A DNA stretch of 64,000 nt, taken from Sulfitobacter marinus (GTDB taxonomy: Bacteria; Pseudomonadota; Alphaproteobacteria; Rhodobacterales; Rhodobacteraceae). Shown here piece by piece: positions 42,572 to 50,550 of this stretch (positions within the stretch are counted from its first letter, which is position 1; the number at the start of each line of letters is the position of its first letter). A program made the position numbers and the translations under genes. Below the pieces are notes generated by a model that made no database searches, was not told the DNA's origin, and saw only the letters and a list, made by a program, of their open reading frames with translations. The stretch lies in assembly GCF_900116285.1 (NCBI RefSeq), contig NZ_FPAJ01000005.1, positions 159,910 through 223,909 on the forward strand, in the 5' to 3' direction.

Positions 42572-43786
42572 TTATGTGAGGATATCAAGCGAACCGGCAC
42601 CGATTGTCGGCTCGGGGGCTTGCAAAGGTTCGCTGGCGTCGTTTTGTGCATCGGCATGGTCAGTGTTCGTAGGGCCGCCTTCGGGTTGTTGCTGGTCACT
42701 AGCACCCCGTTCGCCAAAGGTCTGGAAATCAAGGTCCGAGCTTTCGGCCGTGATCCCGCGCGATTGCAGCGCGTCCAACAGTTGTTCGCGATCTTGACGC
42801 AAAACATTCAGCACCGATGCGGTTTCCGTCACCATCGAGATCTGCACCCGCCCGGTCTCGGAGCGGCCAATCTCGACTTCGATCTCGCCCATACCGTAAG
42901 GCGACAGCGCAAAGCGGAATTTTGAATCGCCAGTGTCTAGCGTGCGGATTTGCGTCGCAACATGCTGGCGCAACTGATCATCGGCAGCGGCGGTCGGGGC
43001 CTGCACCCGTTCCGGCGTCGGGGCTCCACGATTTATTTCAGGCGACAACGGGACGCTGGCTTGCGGCTGAGACACCTCGCGCGTGCCTTCAACGACGTTC
43101 CCCGCCTGAGTTTGCGTCGCGGTCCCAGTATCCGTTACTGTGTTTTTGCCCGAAGGATTCAGCGCCAAACCGGCGGTCTGCGCATCGTTTTTATTCGAAA
43201 AATCATGCATCACCACGGCGGTTGCAGCCGCGTTCGCCTTGTCTTGCCCTGCCCCAATCGTCGCCACCTCGGCTGCCAAAGACCCGCTCGACGGTACCGA
43301 ACGGTCAACAGCGGGTACGCCAGCGGCGGCGATGCTTAACTGACTGATTGGGGTCGCTGCTTGCACGGCATCCGAAATGCGCTCGGCCAGAGCGGCCTCA
43401 AGGTCAGGGCCACCCAACTGCGATACGGCGGCAAGATCGCCGAAACGCGCGGTGGGATCGACCCCCAGAGCCTTGGAAAACTCTGCCAGAACCTTAGTAT
43501 TCGTGAGCTTTTCACCCGCGTTATCAAGTTCGGCAATGATATGATCCAGCAGCGCGACAAGCCCCTCGGCGCTCTCGAGGTCGATGCCTTCGGGCAAAGA
43601 AATATCTGCCGTAGCCTGCGCTTGCACATCTTTGCCCGGCTGCGGCAATTGCCCCCCCGGAGTAGATTGCTGCGCGGTGTTCTGCTGCATGAGCGATGCA
43701 AATTCGGAGGTCTTACCGACCTCAGACACCGCGTTGGCTTTAGCCGCTTTTTGCGGTGTATTTGCGGGCAGTGCCTGGGGTATCAT
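42572..43786 (-). CDS. fliK: Hook-length control protein FliK
   Basis: A 404-residue ruler protein. The long N-terminal part is Ala/Gln/Thr-rich and low in complexity, as expected for the ruler. The C-terminal domain carries F-A-L-S-P-Y-G-M-G-E-I-E-V-E-I (the L-x-P-x-x-L-G-x-x-x-V/I pattern) and L-R-Q-D-R-E-Q-L-L-D-A-L-Q, which contact FlhB to switch export. GGAGGG precedes the ATG. It lies between an unknown 244-residue gene and flgD on one message. Confidence 0.9.
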   Translation of the reverse strand: MIPQALPANTPQKAAKANAVSEVGKTSEFASLMQQNTAQQSTPGGQLPQPGKDVQAQATADISLPEGIDLESAEGLVALLDHIIAELDNAGEKLTNTKVLAEFSKALGVDPTARFGDLAAVSQLGGPDLEAALAERISDAVQAATPISQLSIAAAGVPAVDRSVPSSGSLAAEVATIGAGQDKANAAATAVVMHDFSNKNDAQTAGLALNPSGKNTVTDTGTATQTQAGNVVEGTREVSQPQASVPLSPEINRGAPTPERVQAPTAAADDQLRQHVATQIRTLDTGDSKFRFALSPYGMGEIEVEIGRSETGRVQISMVTETASVLNVLRQDREQLLDALQSRGITAESSDLDFQTFGERGASDQQQPEGGPTNTDHADAQNDASEPLQAPEPTIGAGSLDILT

Positions 43787-43825
43787 AAGAGCCCTCCGTA
43801 TCAGTCATGCGCCTGTGTGGTTTGG

Positions 43826-44560
43826 TCAGGCGATCCCAACGTTTCCATGCAGCGGCGGCTGCGACATACGTCCCGGATCACCACCAACCAACATCTTTAG
43901 CTTCAATGTCCATTGGTTCAGCGTCGGCATAACGTCAAAGTCGTTCAAGGCAGCCAAGGACGGCGTCGCCATATTCCGGCGGATAAACTCGCGGCGCTGA
44001 GCGGGCAGGTTCTTTGGGCTTACGGCCGAGGAAAAAAAGCAAATGTCCTCGCAGGGATGCGCCCAATATTTGGTAAATACCGCGCTCAACCCAGCCCGGA
44101 ATGCGATCGGGTCCATTCCCAAACGCACCAATTCATCGGCTGATGCGGCACGATAATAGGAAAGCCCCAATGCATAGAGCAGACCGTCCTCATCGATCAA
44201 CGGGAACAAACCCCGACCAACCACGCGCAACAAAATTTCCCCCACCAGCGTTCCAGCTGCCTTGGAAAGGTTCGGAAATGCATCCTTGCTTCGGATCACA
44301 ACGAGCGATCCATAAGGCACATCCGCGTCCAGTTCTTCGGCCAAGATGTCGCCCAGGCAAATCCCCGGAAACGGTTCAACATCTTCGGGCATGGCAGCGG
44401 GATCAAAGGACCACCCCTGCATCTCAAAGAATGACGTGTGAACCGGAACAAGCGCCTTAATCCACGTTTTCAGAAGCTGATTATCTACAGCATCACCTAA
44501 GCAGCAGGTACCCTTCCAGATACCCCCAATAACAAATTCCTCGTACACCTCGGCCCCCAC
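43826..44560 (-). CDS. Unknown protein upstream of fliK
   Basis: A 244-residue soluble protein with no signal peptide or membrane segment and no motif that I recognise. It contains Cys-Cys near residue 20 (G-T-C-C-L-G-D-A) and another Cys pair in the second half, mixed alpha/beta composition, and a Leu/Pro-rich end. The start is taken as GTG at 44560, with no strong ribosome site, so it could begin a few codons later. It reads into fliK and flgD with only 39 bases between, so a flagellar role in hook control is plausible, but nothing in the sequence proves it. Confidence 0.7.
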   Translation of the reverse strand: MGAEVYEEFVIGGIWKGTCCLGDAVDNQLLKTWIKALVPVHTSFFEMQGWSFDPAAMPEDVEPFPGICLGDILAEELDADVPYGSLVVIRSKDAFPNLSKAAGTLVGEILLRVVGRGLFPLIDEDGLLYALGLSYYRAASADELVRLGMDPIAFRAGLSAVFTKYWAHPCEDICFFSSAVSPKNLPAQRREFIRRNMATPSLAALNDFDVMPTLNQWTLKLKMLVGGDPGRMSQPPLHGNVGIA

Positions 44561-44766
44561 CTTGGTTATTTTAACCTCAAACCCACCAACGTTGGCGCTT
44601 GCGTTGACCCTGGCTGCTACGCGTTTGTGAGTTCTCGCAAGAAGTGTAGAGCGTTTCCATGCATTCGCATAGACTGAAAAGTTAACTTTTTGAAAATTTT
44701 TAGCCTATCTTGTTGCGACTAAAGAACTAATACTCAATATCTATGCGCGACGTATATCGGGCGCGA
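44561..44766 (-). promoter_or_regulatory. Gap upstream of the fliK operon
   Basis: A 206-base gap between the motB stop and the unknown gene upstream of fliK. It is AT-rich in its motB-proximal half and contains a perfect 14-base palindrome AAAAGTTAACTTTT (44677-44690). It should hold the promoter for the 244-residue gene, fliK and flgD. No gene is seen. Confidence 0.45.
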
Positions 44767-45723
44767 TCATTCCGCCTGGTAAAACAACTTGATCGAAATG
44801 CGGCGATTTTCTGGGGCAAATAGATCCATTGTGTTGATTGGCTGCGTGTCTGCCACACCCGAAATGCGTAAAAAACGTGCAGATGAGATGCCTGCATCCA
44901 TCAACGCTCTTCGGGTCGCATTTGCGCGGTCTGCCGACAATTCCCAATTCGAATACCCTGTCGCCGCACCATATGTGGCGGCGTCCGTGTGGCCGACAAT
45001 CTCGACCGGCTCGGACTGGGTTGCAATGACGCCGCCGATGGCCTGCAACAGCTTAAGGGTTTTCGCGCTGATCTCGGAACTGCCGGTTTCAAACAGCGAT
45101 CGTTCATCTTGATCCAACACCTGCACGGTTAGCGCGCCGTCCGACTTTTCCAGTCGAACATTTCGCGCCAGATCATGCAGCCCCGTGTCAGAAGTAATAC
45201 GCTCGGCGATTTCTTCGGCCATGCGATCAATCTCACGGCGACGCAGATCAGCCTCCTGGGCCGCCAAGACATCTGCCGGGTTTGGGGGATCCTGAGGATC
45301 AACTGGCTCTTGCGCCTCGGCGGGCTCAGGCGCATCGGCATATTCGACAACGACCTCGGCGGGTCTGTCGCGCAAGCGGCTATCGAACACCATCATCGGA
45401 TTGTCGCGCCCAAAACTGGGTGTCTTGATGCTGCCGGTATTATCAACGCCACCGGTCAAAACACCGGCTGAGGACAGGGGGCGCAAATCTGCAGCGCTGT
45501 CCGAAGCGGCACCACCATCAGACAGGGTCGGGGTAAAGTAATTCGCCAGCCCCCGTAGCTTTTCTTCATCCGACGCAGCAAGAATCCACAGTAACAAGAA
45601 AAACGCCATCATGGCGGTCATAAAGTCGGCATATGCCACCTTCCAACCACCACCATGCGACGCATGACTGCCCCCATCATCATAGCGTTTGATGATGACG
45701 GTCATGTTTTTCTTATCACTCAC
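44767..45723 (-). CDS. motB: Flagellar stator protein MotB
   Basis: A 318-residue stator subunit. The membrane helix G-G-W-K-V-A-Y-A-D-F-M-T-A-M-M-A-F-F-L-L-L-W contains the proton-binding Asp in A-D-F-M-T. A C-terminal OmpA-like peptidoglycan-binding domain has V-E-I-V-G-H-T-D-A, L-S-A-D-R-A-N-A-T-R-R and N-R-R-I-S-I. The GTG at 45723 is preferred because GGAG lies 8 bases upstream; a downstream ATG at 45705 and an upstream TTG at 45741 are alternatives. MotA is not adjacent: it lies 1.9 kb away on the other strand, which is unusual. Confidence 0.93.
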   Translation of the reverse strand: MSDKKNMTVIIKRYDDGGSHASHGGGWKVAYADFMTAMMAFFLLLWILAASDEEKLRGLANYFTPTLSDGGAASDSAADLRPLSSAGVLTGGVDNTGSIKTPSFGRDNPMMVFDSRLRDRPAEVVVEYADAPEPAEAQEPVDPQDPPNPADVLAAQEADLRRREIDRMAEEIAERITSDTGLHDLARNVRLEKSDGALTVQVLDQDERSLFETGSSEISAKTLKLLQAIGGVIATQSEPVEIVGHTDAATYGAATGYSNWELSADRANATRRALMDAGISSARFLRISGVADTQPINTMDLFAPENRRISIKLFYQAE

Positions 45724-45765
45724 AAGGATATCTCCGGACAAGCCATGGATAGAGAAACCGCCAGC

Positions 45766-46200
45766 TTAAGAAATCTCTGCGTTCTTGCCGGACTTGTCAC
45801 GGTTGTATTTTCCCAAGCCGGAATTTTTGGCATATTCAGCCTTACGCCTGCTATAACTTGGCGCAACCAGCGGTGTGTCTGGTGGCAGGTCAAACATGAC
45901 GCGATACTCTGCTTCGGTCAGGCCGTGCTCGGCCCCCAGATGACGCTTGAGCATCTTAAAGCCTTTGCCGCAGCATAGACAAAAGATCGTGTCATCGGTC
46001 ATTTTCTGTTCGGCAGGTACGGCTGGAATAGCCTTGGGTTTCGGCAGTGCCTGCGCACTGGAGCCAGGCGTAATTGCCATCAGACGTTCAACAAGTGTCA
46101 CGATATCGTCAATAGAAACATCTGAGCGGCTTGCAAAGCCCGCCGCGATCGACGCAACGCCGCTCTCGCTCAGGCTATTTTTGTTAATAAGGGTAGGCAT
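45766..46200 (-). CDS. Ros/MucR-family zinc-finger regulator
   Basis: A 144-residue regulator. The finger C-L-C-C-G-K-G-F-K-M-L-K-R-H-L-G-A-E-H has Cys-x2-Cys, 9 residues, His-x4-His, the special Ros/MucR type. H-G-L-T-E-A-E-Y-R-V-M-F-D-L-P-P-D-T-P and Y-S-R-R-K-A-E-Y-A are the rest of the family core. MucR proteins bind AT-rich DNA and control motility, exopolysaccharide and cell-cycle genes in alphaproteobacteria. Its place beside motB, and the AT-rich gaps between flagellar operons, suggest local control. Targets are not shown by sequence. Confidence 0.92.
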   Translation of the reverse strand: MPTLINKNSLSESGVASIAAGFASRSDVSIDDIVTLVERLMAITPGSSAQALPKPKAIPAVPAEQKMTDDTIFCLCCGKGFKMLKRHLGAEHGLTEAEYRVMFDLPPDTPLVAPSYSRRKAEYAKNSGLGKYNRDKSGKNAEIS

Positions 46201-46388
46201 GAGAAAACTTTCGTTAGATGAGGTAGTTTTGCCTTCTGCAAGTTCAACAAAAGCTCAAAATTGAGCTTTTCTTCATATGACGCAAAGATAAATCCGTCTT
46301 TGCAATCTATTCTTAACATGATTCGAAGTGTTTTTGTAACTTTATCAAGTTACGCCAAGCATATTTTCGCCAAAGTAGCGTAGCCGCG
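46201..46388 (-). promoter_or_regulatory. Upstream region of the MucR-like gene with two inverted repeats
   Basis: A 188-base AT-rich gap. AAAAGCTCAA (46249-46258) and TTGAGCTTTT (46261-46270) are perfect 10-base arms around AA, centred about 60 bases before the start codon. Farther up, GTAACTT (46336-46342) and AAGTTAC (46347-46353) form a second repeat. Neither is followed by a T-run suited to a terminator for the gene upstream. Operators for autoregulation or another factor are plausible. Confidence 0.55.
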
Positions 46389-47501
46389 TCATGGTTTGGA
46401 CTGCGGCATCTTTCCGTAAAACGCTGATTTTGATTGCTTTGTTGCGACTTCTGTCGCCGTGGTCTGAGCAATTATTGTGCTGTATAAACCCGTTACACTT
46501 AGCCCCGCGACCGCGACCAACGGGATATATAGGTTCCTCAGGGACAATTTTCGCCCGCTTTGCTGGGGCAAGGCAGCAACCACATCGCCCGCATCTGCGG
46601 TTCTATCTGCCACATCTGATGCGACAACGTGTGCGCCGAATTCGATAAACACGCCCCGCGGCATCACGGCGACCGTAACCTTGCGGTGGCCGCAATTATC
46701 AGAAAACCCCGCAGGGAACAGTTCGGCCGGAATGTCGATAACCATCTGATCTTCGGGACGCCAATGCCCTGGCAGAATATTGCGCGGTATATATACGGAC
46801 GAAAAATCATCGCGAAACGCGACTTCGCGCGCAAGAGACGGCACCATCGGCAGGGCTTGGTCCCGATTTTCGGCGATACGGATGCGCCCCCCCGCAGGCC
46901 ACATCTCAAGACCTAAATAGAAACACTCCTCAGGCGCGGCTTCTTCGGCTGAAGCATAACCTTCGGGCAGACCGGATGGTGCCTTGCGTTTCTTACGTGT
47001 GCCTTTCGAGGCGAGGGGGAATATCTTGTCCGTGGTCACACGCAGCGCCGGATCGTCTTCGGCCACTTGCCTCGGGCGCATCAGCGCGTCGAAATCCAAC
47101 CCCTCCTCAAGAGCGAAATTATAGTTAATCAAATAATCCGCCGCGATCTCCTTCAGGTCCTCGCTCCCCTGAATAGCCTTGAGCAGGGCGTTCTCCTCCG
47201 AGAACATCAGCCGCCGCTGCGGCTGGCCGGCGACATCCGGGCTTACCGCAAAAGATCCCACGGGACGGTCCAGAATTTCCGCTACGCGCTCAAAAACCGC
47301 ATCCTCTTCTTCATCATGGAAAACCACAAACTCGCACAGTTCGGCTGCGTCCATACAAACCAGCAACCGCATCTCGGCAGGCCAACCCGGCACCAGAAGG
47401 GACAGCTCGGCCGGATCTACAAAATAGGCGAACGCATCCACATCGCGGGCCACTTGCGCATCCTCAGATGTAGAGTTGTTGATCAAAAAATCACTATTCA
47501 T
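46389..47501 (-). CDS. Unknown flagellar-cluster protein with C-terminal membrane anchor
   Basis: A 370-residue protein, acidic in its first half, with a basic stretch K-G-T-R-K-K-R-K-A near the middle and a single hydrophobic segment close to the C-terminus (L-Y-I-P-L-V-A-V-A-G-L-S-V-T-G-L-Y), followed by about 25 polar residues. No signal peptide and no known domain recognised. The ATG at 47501 is chosen; an upstream TTG would add 18 residues, and neither has a clear ribosome site. It is divergent from motA and upstream of the MucR-like gene and motB, so a motor or motility role is likely. Function unknown. Confidence 0.72.
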   Translation of the reverse strand: MNSDFLINNSTSEDAQVARDVDAFAYFVDPAELSLLVPGWPAEMRLLVCMDAAELCEFVVFHDEEEDAVFERVAEILDRPVGSFAVSPDVAGQPQRRLMFSEENALLKAIQGSEDLKEIAADYLINYNFALEEGLDFDALMRPRQVAEDDPALRVTTDKIFPLASKGTRKKRKAPSGLPEGYASAEEAAPEECFYLGLEMWPAGGRIRIAENRDQALPMVPSLAREVAFRDDFSSVYIPRNILPGHWRPEDQMVIDIPAELFPAGFSDNCGHRKVTVAVMPRGVFIEFGAHVVASDVADRTADAGDVVAALPQQSGRKLSLRNLYIPLVAVAGLSVTGLYSTIIAQTTATEVATKQSKSAFYGKMPQSKP

Positions 47502-47596
47502 TGCATAAATCCAAGTTCTTTTCGATATAATACTTGTAGAAACGCCACTACTCAAGGATAAACTAAGAATAGTTTACTTTGGAGGCGCGTACCCCA
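47502..47596. promoter_or_regulatory. Divergent gap between the anchored unknown gene and motA
   Basis: A 95-base gap with TACTTG (47531-47536) and CAAGGATAA (47553-47561), matching the recurrent flagellar element, and a TATAAT-like box (GATATAATAC) between them and the anchored gene. GGAGG (47581-47585) is the motA ribosome site. It probably drives both divergent genes. Confidence 0.5.
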
Positions 47597-48463
47597 ATGG
47601 CACTGTTACTTGGCCTTATTATGGTCTTTGGGTTGGTTTTCGGCGGCTTTATGCTGTCAGGCGGAAATTTGGACATTGTACTGCATGCTCTTCCTTACGA
47701 AGGCATGATGATCGGCGGGGCCTCTCTTGGGGCGTTTGTCATTGCGAATTCATTCGCGGTGGTCAAATCGTCTTTTGCCGGGGTGATACGGGTGTTCAAA
47801 GGCCCGCACTGGAAGGCCAATGATTACAACGATCTCTTGAACCTGATGTTCGAACTGGCCCGGTTGCACCGGACCAAAGGCATCGTTGCGATGGACGAAC
47901 ACATCGAAAACCCCGAAAACAGCGCGATTTTCCAGCGCTACCCAAGGCTGATGAAGGACCACTTTATTACCGATCTGATTGGTGACAGCTTTCGCATCAT
48001 GTCGATGCAGTTTGATGACCGCTTTCAGATGGAAGAAGTCATCAACCGCAAAATCAAAAAGCACCACCATGAAACATTGGTGTCGGCGCGCGCCATTCAA
48101 AGCATGGCGGACGGCCTGCCTGCGATCGGCATCGTTGCCGCCGTGCTGGGGGTGATTAAAACCATGTCCTCCATCGACAAGCCGCCGGAAATCCTGGGCG
48201 CGATGATCGGTGGCGCGCTTGTAGGTACATTCCTTGGGGTTTTCCTTGCTTATTGCTTGGTTCAACCGATTGCGGGGCGCTTGGAACAGATCGAAGAAGA
48301 AGACGGCGCGATCTATACAGTAATCCGCGACATCATTGTGGCCATTGTCGCGGGCCACCCGCCCGGCGTCTGCATAGAGCTAGGCCGTGGCAATATCCCC
48401 ACAACCAAACAACCCGGCTTTTCCAGTGTAGAAGCCTCGCAGCGGGAACTGCCCGTAGTATGA
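47597..48463 (+). CDS. motA: Flagellar stator protein MotA
   Basis: A 288-residue stator subunit with four membrane segments. The large cytoplasmic loop has R-Y-P-R-L-M-K-D-H-F-I and H-H-E-T-L-V-S-A-R-A-I-Q-S-M-A-D-G-L-P-A-I-G-I-V-A-A-V-L-G-V-I, the latter the conserved third-helix region with Pro. The fourth helix has G-T-F-L-G-V-F-L-A-Y. The ATG at 47597 follows GGAGG by 11 bases. It starts a three-gene operon with a small secreted protein and a FliJ-like protein, all coupled by ATGA overlaps, rather than with motB. Confidence 0.95.
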   Translation: MALLLGLIMVFGLVFGGFMLSGGNLDIVLHALPYEGMMIGGASLGAFVIANSFAVVKSSFAGVIRVFKGPHWKANDYNDLLNLMFELARLHRTKGIVAMDEHIENPENSAIFQRYPRLMKDHFITDLIGDSFRIMSMQFDDRFQMEEVINRKIKKHHHETLVSARAIQSMADGLPAIGIVAAVLGVIKTMSSIDKPPEILGAMIGGALVGTFLGVFLAYCLVQPIAGRLEQIEEEDGAIYTVIRDIIVAIVAGHPPGVCIELGRGNIPTTKQPGFSSVEASQRELPVV

Positions 48464-48714
48464 AGCGCTACGCTCTTCTGGCAGTGGTGGCTGTTTGCGC
48501 CATGCCAGACATCAGCCATGCCGCAGGGGATGCCGAAACGACGACAAAAGACGCGGAAGCCGTCGCAACAAAGCCACCCTTGCCCGCGTCAATGCAGCGC
48601 CATGGGGTGATCGGTCGTGTCCCCCTGCCAGATGGCATGGACATACTGGACGCAGATATCCTTGCGCGGATGCGCGATCGGCTCATCATATTATCGCAGA
48701 CGCCCAAAGAATGA
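48460..48714 (+). CDS. Small secreted protein of the motA operon
   Basis: An 84-residue protein with a signal peptide (M-K-R-Y-A-L-L-A-V-V-A-V-C-A-M-P, cleavage near S-H-A-A) leaving a mature chain of about 62 residues with Thr/Ala-rich linker and a short conserved-looking end I-L-D-A-D-I-L-A-R-M-R-D-R-L. Start and stop overlap both neighbours as ATGA, which strongly supports that it is translated. No known family recognised. A periplasmic motor accessory is possible from context. Confidence 0.72.
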   Translation: MKRYALLAVVAVCAMPDISHAAGDAETTTKDAEAVATKPPLPASMQRHGVIGRVPLPDGMDILDADILARMRDRLIILSQTPKE

Positions 48715-49142
48715 CGGCACGGCGCACCGATGGGCTGGCGGTGTTGGCGCGCCTCAAACGCCATGAGACTGAAAATGTGGCGCTTCAGATGGGTGAGATA
48801 AACCGCGCCCTTGGCCTGATTGAGGCCGAACGGCAAGCATTGATGGAGCAATTGAATGAACGCGGTGATCCGGGCGCGGTCGAAGCCACGCGGGTTTTGT
48901 CCGATTTTATTCGCAATGTTTCACAAACAATCCAGCACAAGGAAACTGAAGCCCGCCGCCTGCGGGAAAACAGCGCCGACATGCACAACCAGCTGAATGA
49001 TCTGTTTGCTGAGGCCAAACGTATCGACCTGATCAGGCACCGCCGCGCAGAGGCACGCAAACGCGCGTCAGACGCCGCCGCGACAGCCGCACAAGACGAG
49101 GGTTTTCTCTCGATCTGGCTGCAAGATGGGCAAGGGGCCTAA
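48711..49142 (+). CDS. FliJ-like coiled-coil protein
   Basis: A 143-residue, highly charged, nearly all-helical coiled-coil protein (heptads from about residue 20 to 125, with [16 protein letters not shown] and [16 protein letters not shown]). Size and charge fit FliJ, the stalk protein between FliI and FlhA, and no other FliJ candidate is present. FliJ is usually beside fliI; here it is last in the motA operon. Assignment rests on character and completeness, not on a clear motif. Confidence 0.65.
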   Translation: MTARRTDGLAVLARLKRHETENVALQMGEINRALGLIEAERQALMEQLNERGDPGAVEATRVLSDFIRNVSQTIQHKETEARRLRENSADMHNQLNDLFAEAKRIDLIRHRRAEARKRASDAAATAAQDEGFLSIWLQDGQGA

Positions 49143-49231
49143 CGCGGCACAAACCGGGCGCGGCCAAACTACTTTGCGTCGCGCGAAAGACTGACCTATC
49201 ATCCAAGAAAATCCACTATAAAGGTTCCGAA

Positions 49232-49927
49232 ATGCTTATCAGGGTCGGCGATGAGCGAACTGCGAATATCGATCTTGCGCTGGCCGGGCTGCTGTCTTCG
49301 GTTGCCGGTGCGCTGAACGCGGTCGGGTTCCTGATTGCCGGATCCTTTACTGCGAACATGACCGGCAATATCTCGGCCTTTGCGGATACGCTGGCAGATG
49401 GCGCGGTTCTGGTATCGCTGTCCTTTGCGGGTTTGGTTGTCGCATTCATATGCGGCGCGGGTATGGCCGCACTTGCGATACAGACTGGCGAGCGCAAGAA
49501 AATACGGTCGATCTATGCTTTGGCGATCACTGCCCAAGCCGTGATCCTGTTGCTGCTCAGCGTTGCATTTGTAATGGCCCCATTTGCCCTGCACGAGACA
49601 TTTTTGGTTGTGATCCTCAGCTTTGTGATGGGGCTTCAGAATGCTGTTACCACCATGATATCGCGGGCGCGGGTCCGCACGACCCATGTGTCGGGGATGG
49701 CCACAGATATCGGAATCGAACTGGCCGCATTGGTGGGCGGGGCTGCATCGCGACGTGACGCGCTTCCCAAGCTGAGCCTGCACAGCCTGACCCTTGCGTG
49801 TTTTGCCATGGGCGGCGTCTGCGGTGCGGTTTTGTTTGGGTTTGTGGGCTACTGGCTGTTTGCCATCGCCGCCGCGATCCTTGTGCTGATCGCCGCACCA
49901 GAGGCCCTTCGCGCCCATCGGCCCTAG
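49232..49927 (+). CDS. DUF1275 (YoaK-like) membrane protein
   Basis: A 231-residue membrane protein with about six hydrophobic segments. The family pattern [23 protein letters not shown] and [12 protein letters not shown] is clear. Members are often annotated as possible transporters; function is not established. AAGG precedes the ATG. It stands alone at the border between the flagellar cluster and the methanol-oxidation region, with no terminator visible on either side. Confidence 0.88.
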   Translation: MLIRVGDERTANIDLALAGLLSSVAGALNAVGFLIAGSFTANMTGNISAFADTLADGAVLVSLSFAGLVVAFICGAGMAALAIQTGERKKIRSIYALAITAQAVILLLLSVAFVMAPFALHETFLVVILSFVMGLQNAVTTMISRARVRTTHVSGMATDIGIELAALVGGAASRRDALPKLSLHSLTLACFAMGGVCGAVLFGFVGYWLFAIAAAILVLIAAPEALRAHRP

Positions 49928-49950
49928 GCACCCGGGGCCGCCCATCTGCT

Positions 49951-50550
49951 CTATACCGCCAATATTGCCCCCTGCGGGCCAGCTTGCAGCTTGAGCACGC
50001 GGTCGGCCAACACATCCGCCTCGTGGATGTCATGCGTCACAAAGAGTGTCGCGGGGCCGGTTTCGGCGATCAGTTCCTTGGTCAGGGTCAACATGGCCCG
50101 CCCCGTCTGAGCATCAAGCGAGACAAACGGTTCATCCATAATCAGCATTTCAGGCGCGCCAACAAAGGCACGGGCCAACGACAGCCGGCGCTGCTGGCCC
50201 AGTGACAGCTGACCGGGAAAGAGCGCGGCCATCCCCCCCAAGCCCACACGTTCAAGCATGTCCAATGCACGGTCTTTGGGCAGGTTAGGATGAATGATAC
50301 ACAGGTTTTCAAGTGCGGACCGCCATGGCAGCAACGTTGGTTCTTGGAAGACCACCGCCTGTTTTTCAGGTCTGACAACCGTACCACGAAAATCGGAATC
50401 AATCCCCGATACAATGCGCAACAGCGTTGATTTACCAATGCCCGACGGCCCGACCAGCGCAATCGTTTGACCATTAGAAACATCGAAACGGATTGACCCC
50501 AGAACCGGCGTCGCGCCAAAATTTTTAGACTGGATATCCACCCTGATCAT
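49951..50550 (-). CDS. ABC transporter ATPase, NitT/TauT type
   Basis: A 199-residue ATPase. Walker A G-P-S-G-I-G-K-S-T is near residue 35, signature L-S-L-G-Q-Q-R-R (SLGQQ rather than SGGQ) near 118 and Walker B L-I-M-D-E-P-F-V-S-L-D near 139; T-H-D-I-H-E-A follows. It is shorter than typical TauB/SsuB (about 250). ATG at 50550 overlaps the permease stop (ATGA); one at 50562 is possible. It would energise the permease at 50547. The substrate is unknown; its place beside the XoxF genes suggests uptake of something needed for methanol oxidation. Confidence 0.88.
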   Translation of the reverse strand: MIRVDIQSKNFGATPVLGSIRFDVSNGQTIALVGPSGIGKSTLLRIVSGIDSDFRGTVVRPEKQAVVFQEPTLLPWRSALENLCIIHPNLPKDRALDMLERVGLGGMAALFPGQLSLGQQRRLSLARAFVGAPEMLIMDEPFVSLDAQTGRAMLTLTKELIAETGPATLFVTHDIHEADVLADRVLKLQAGPQGAILAV

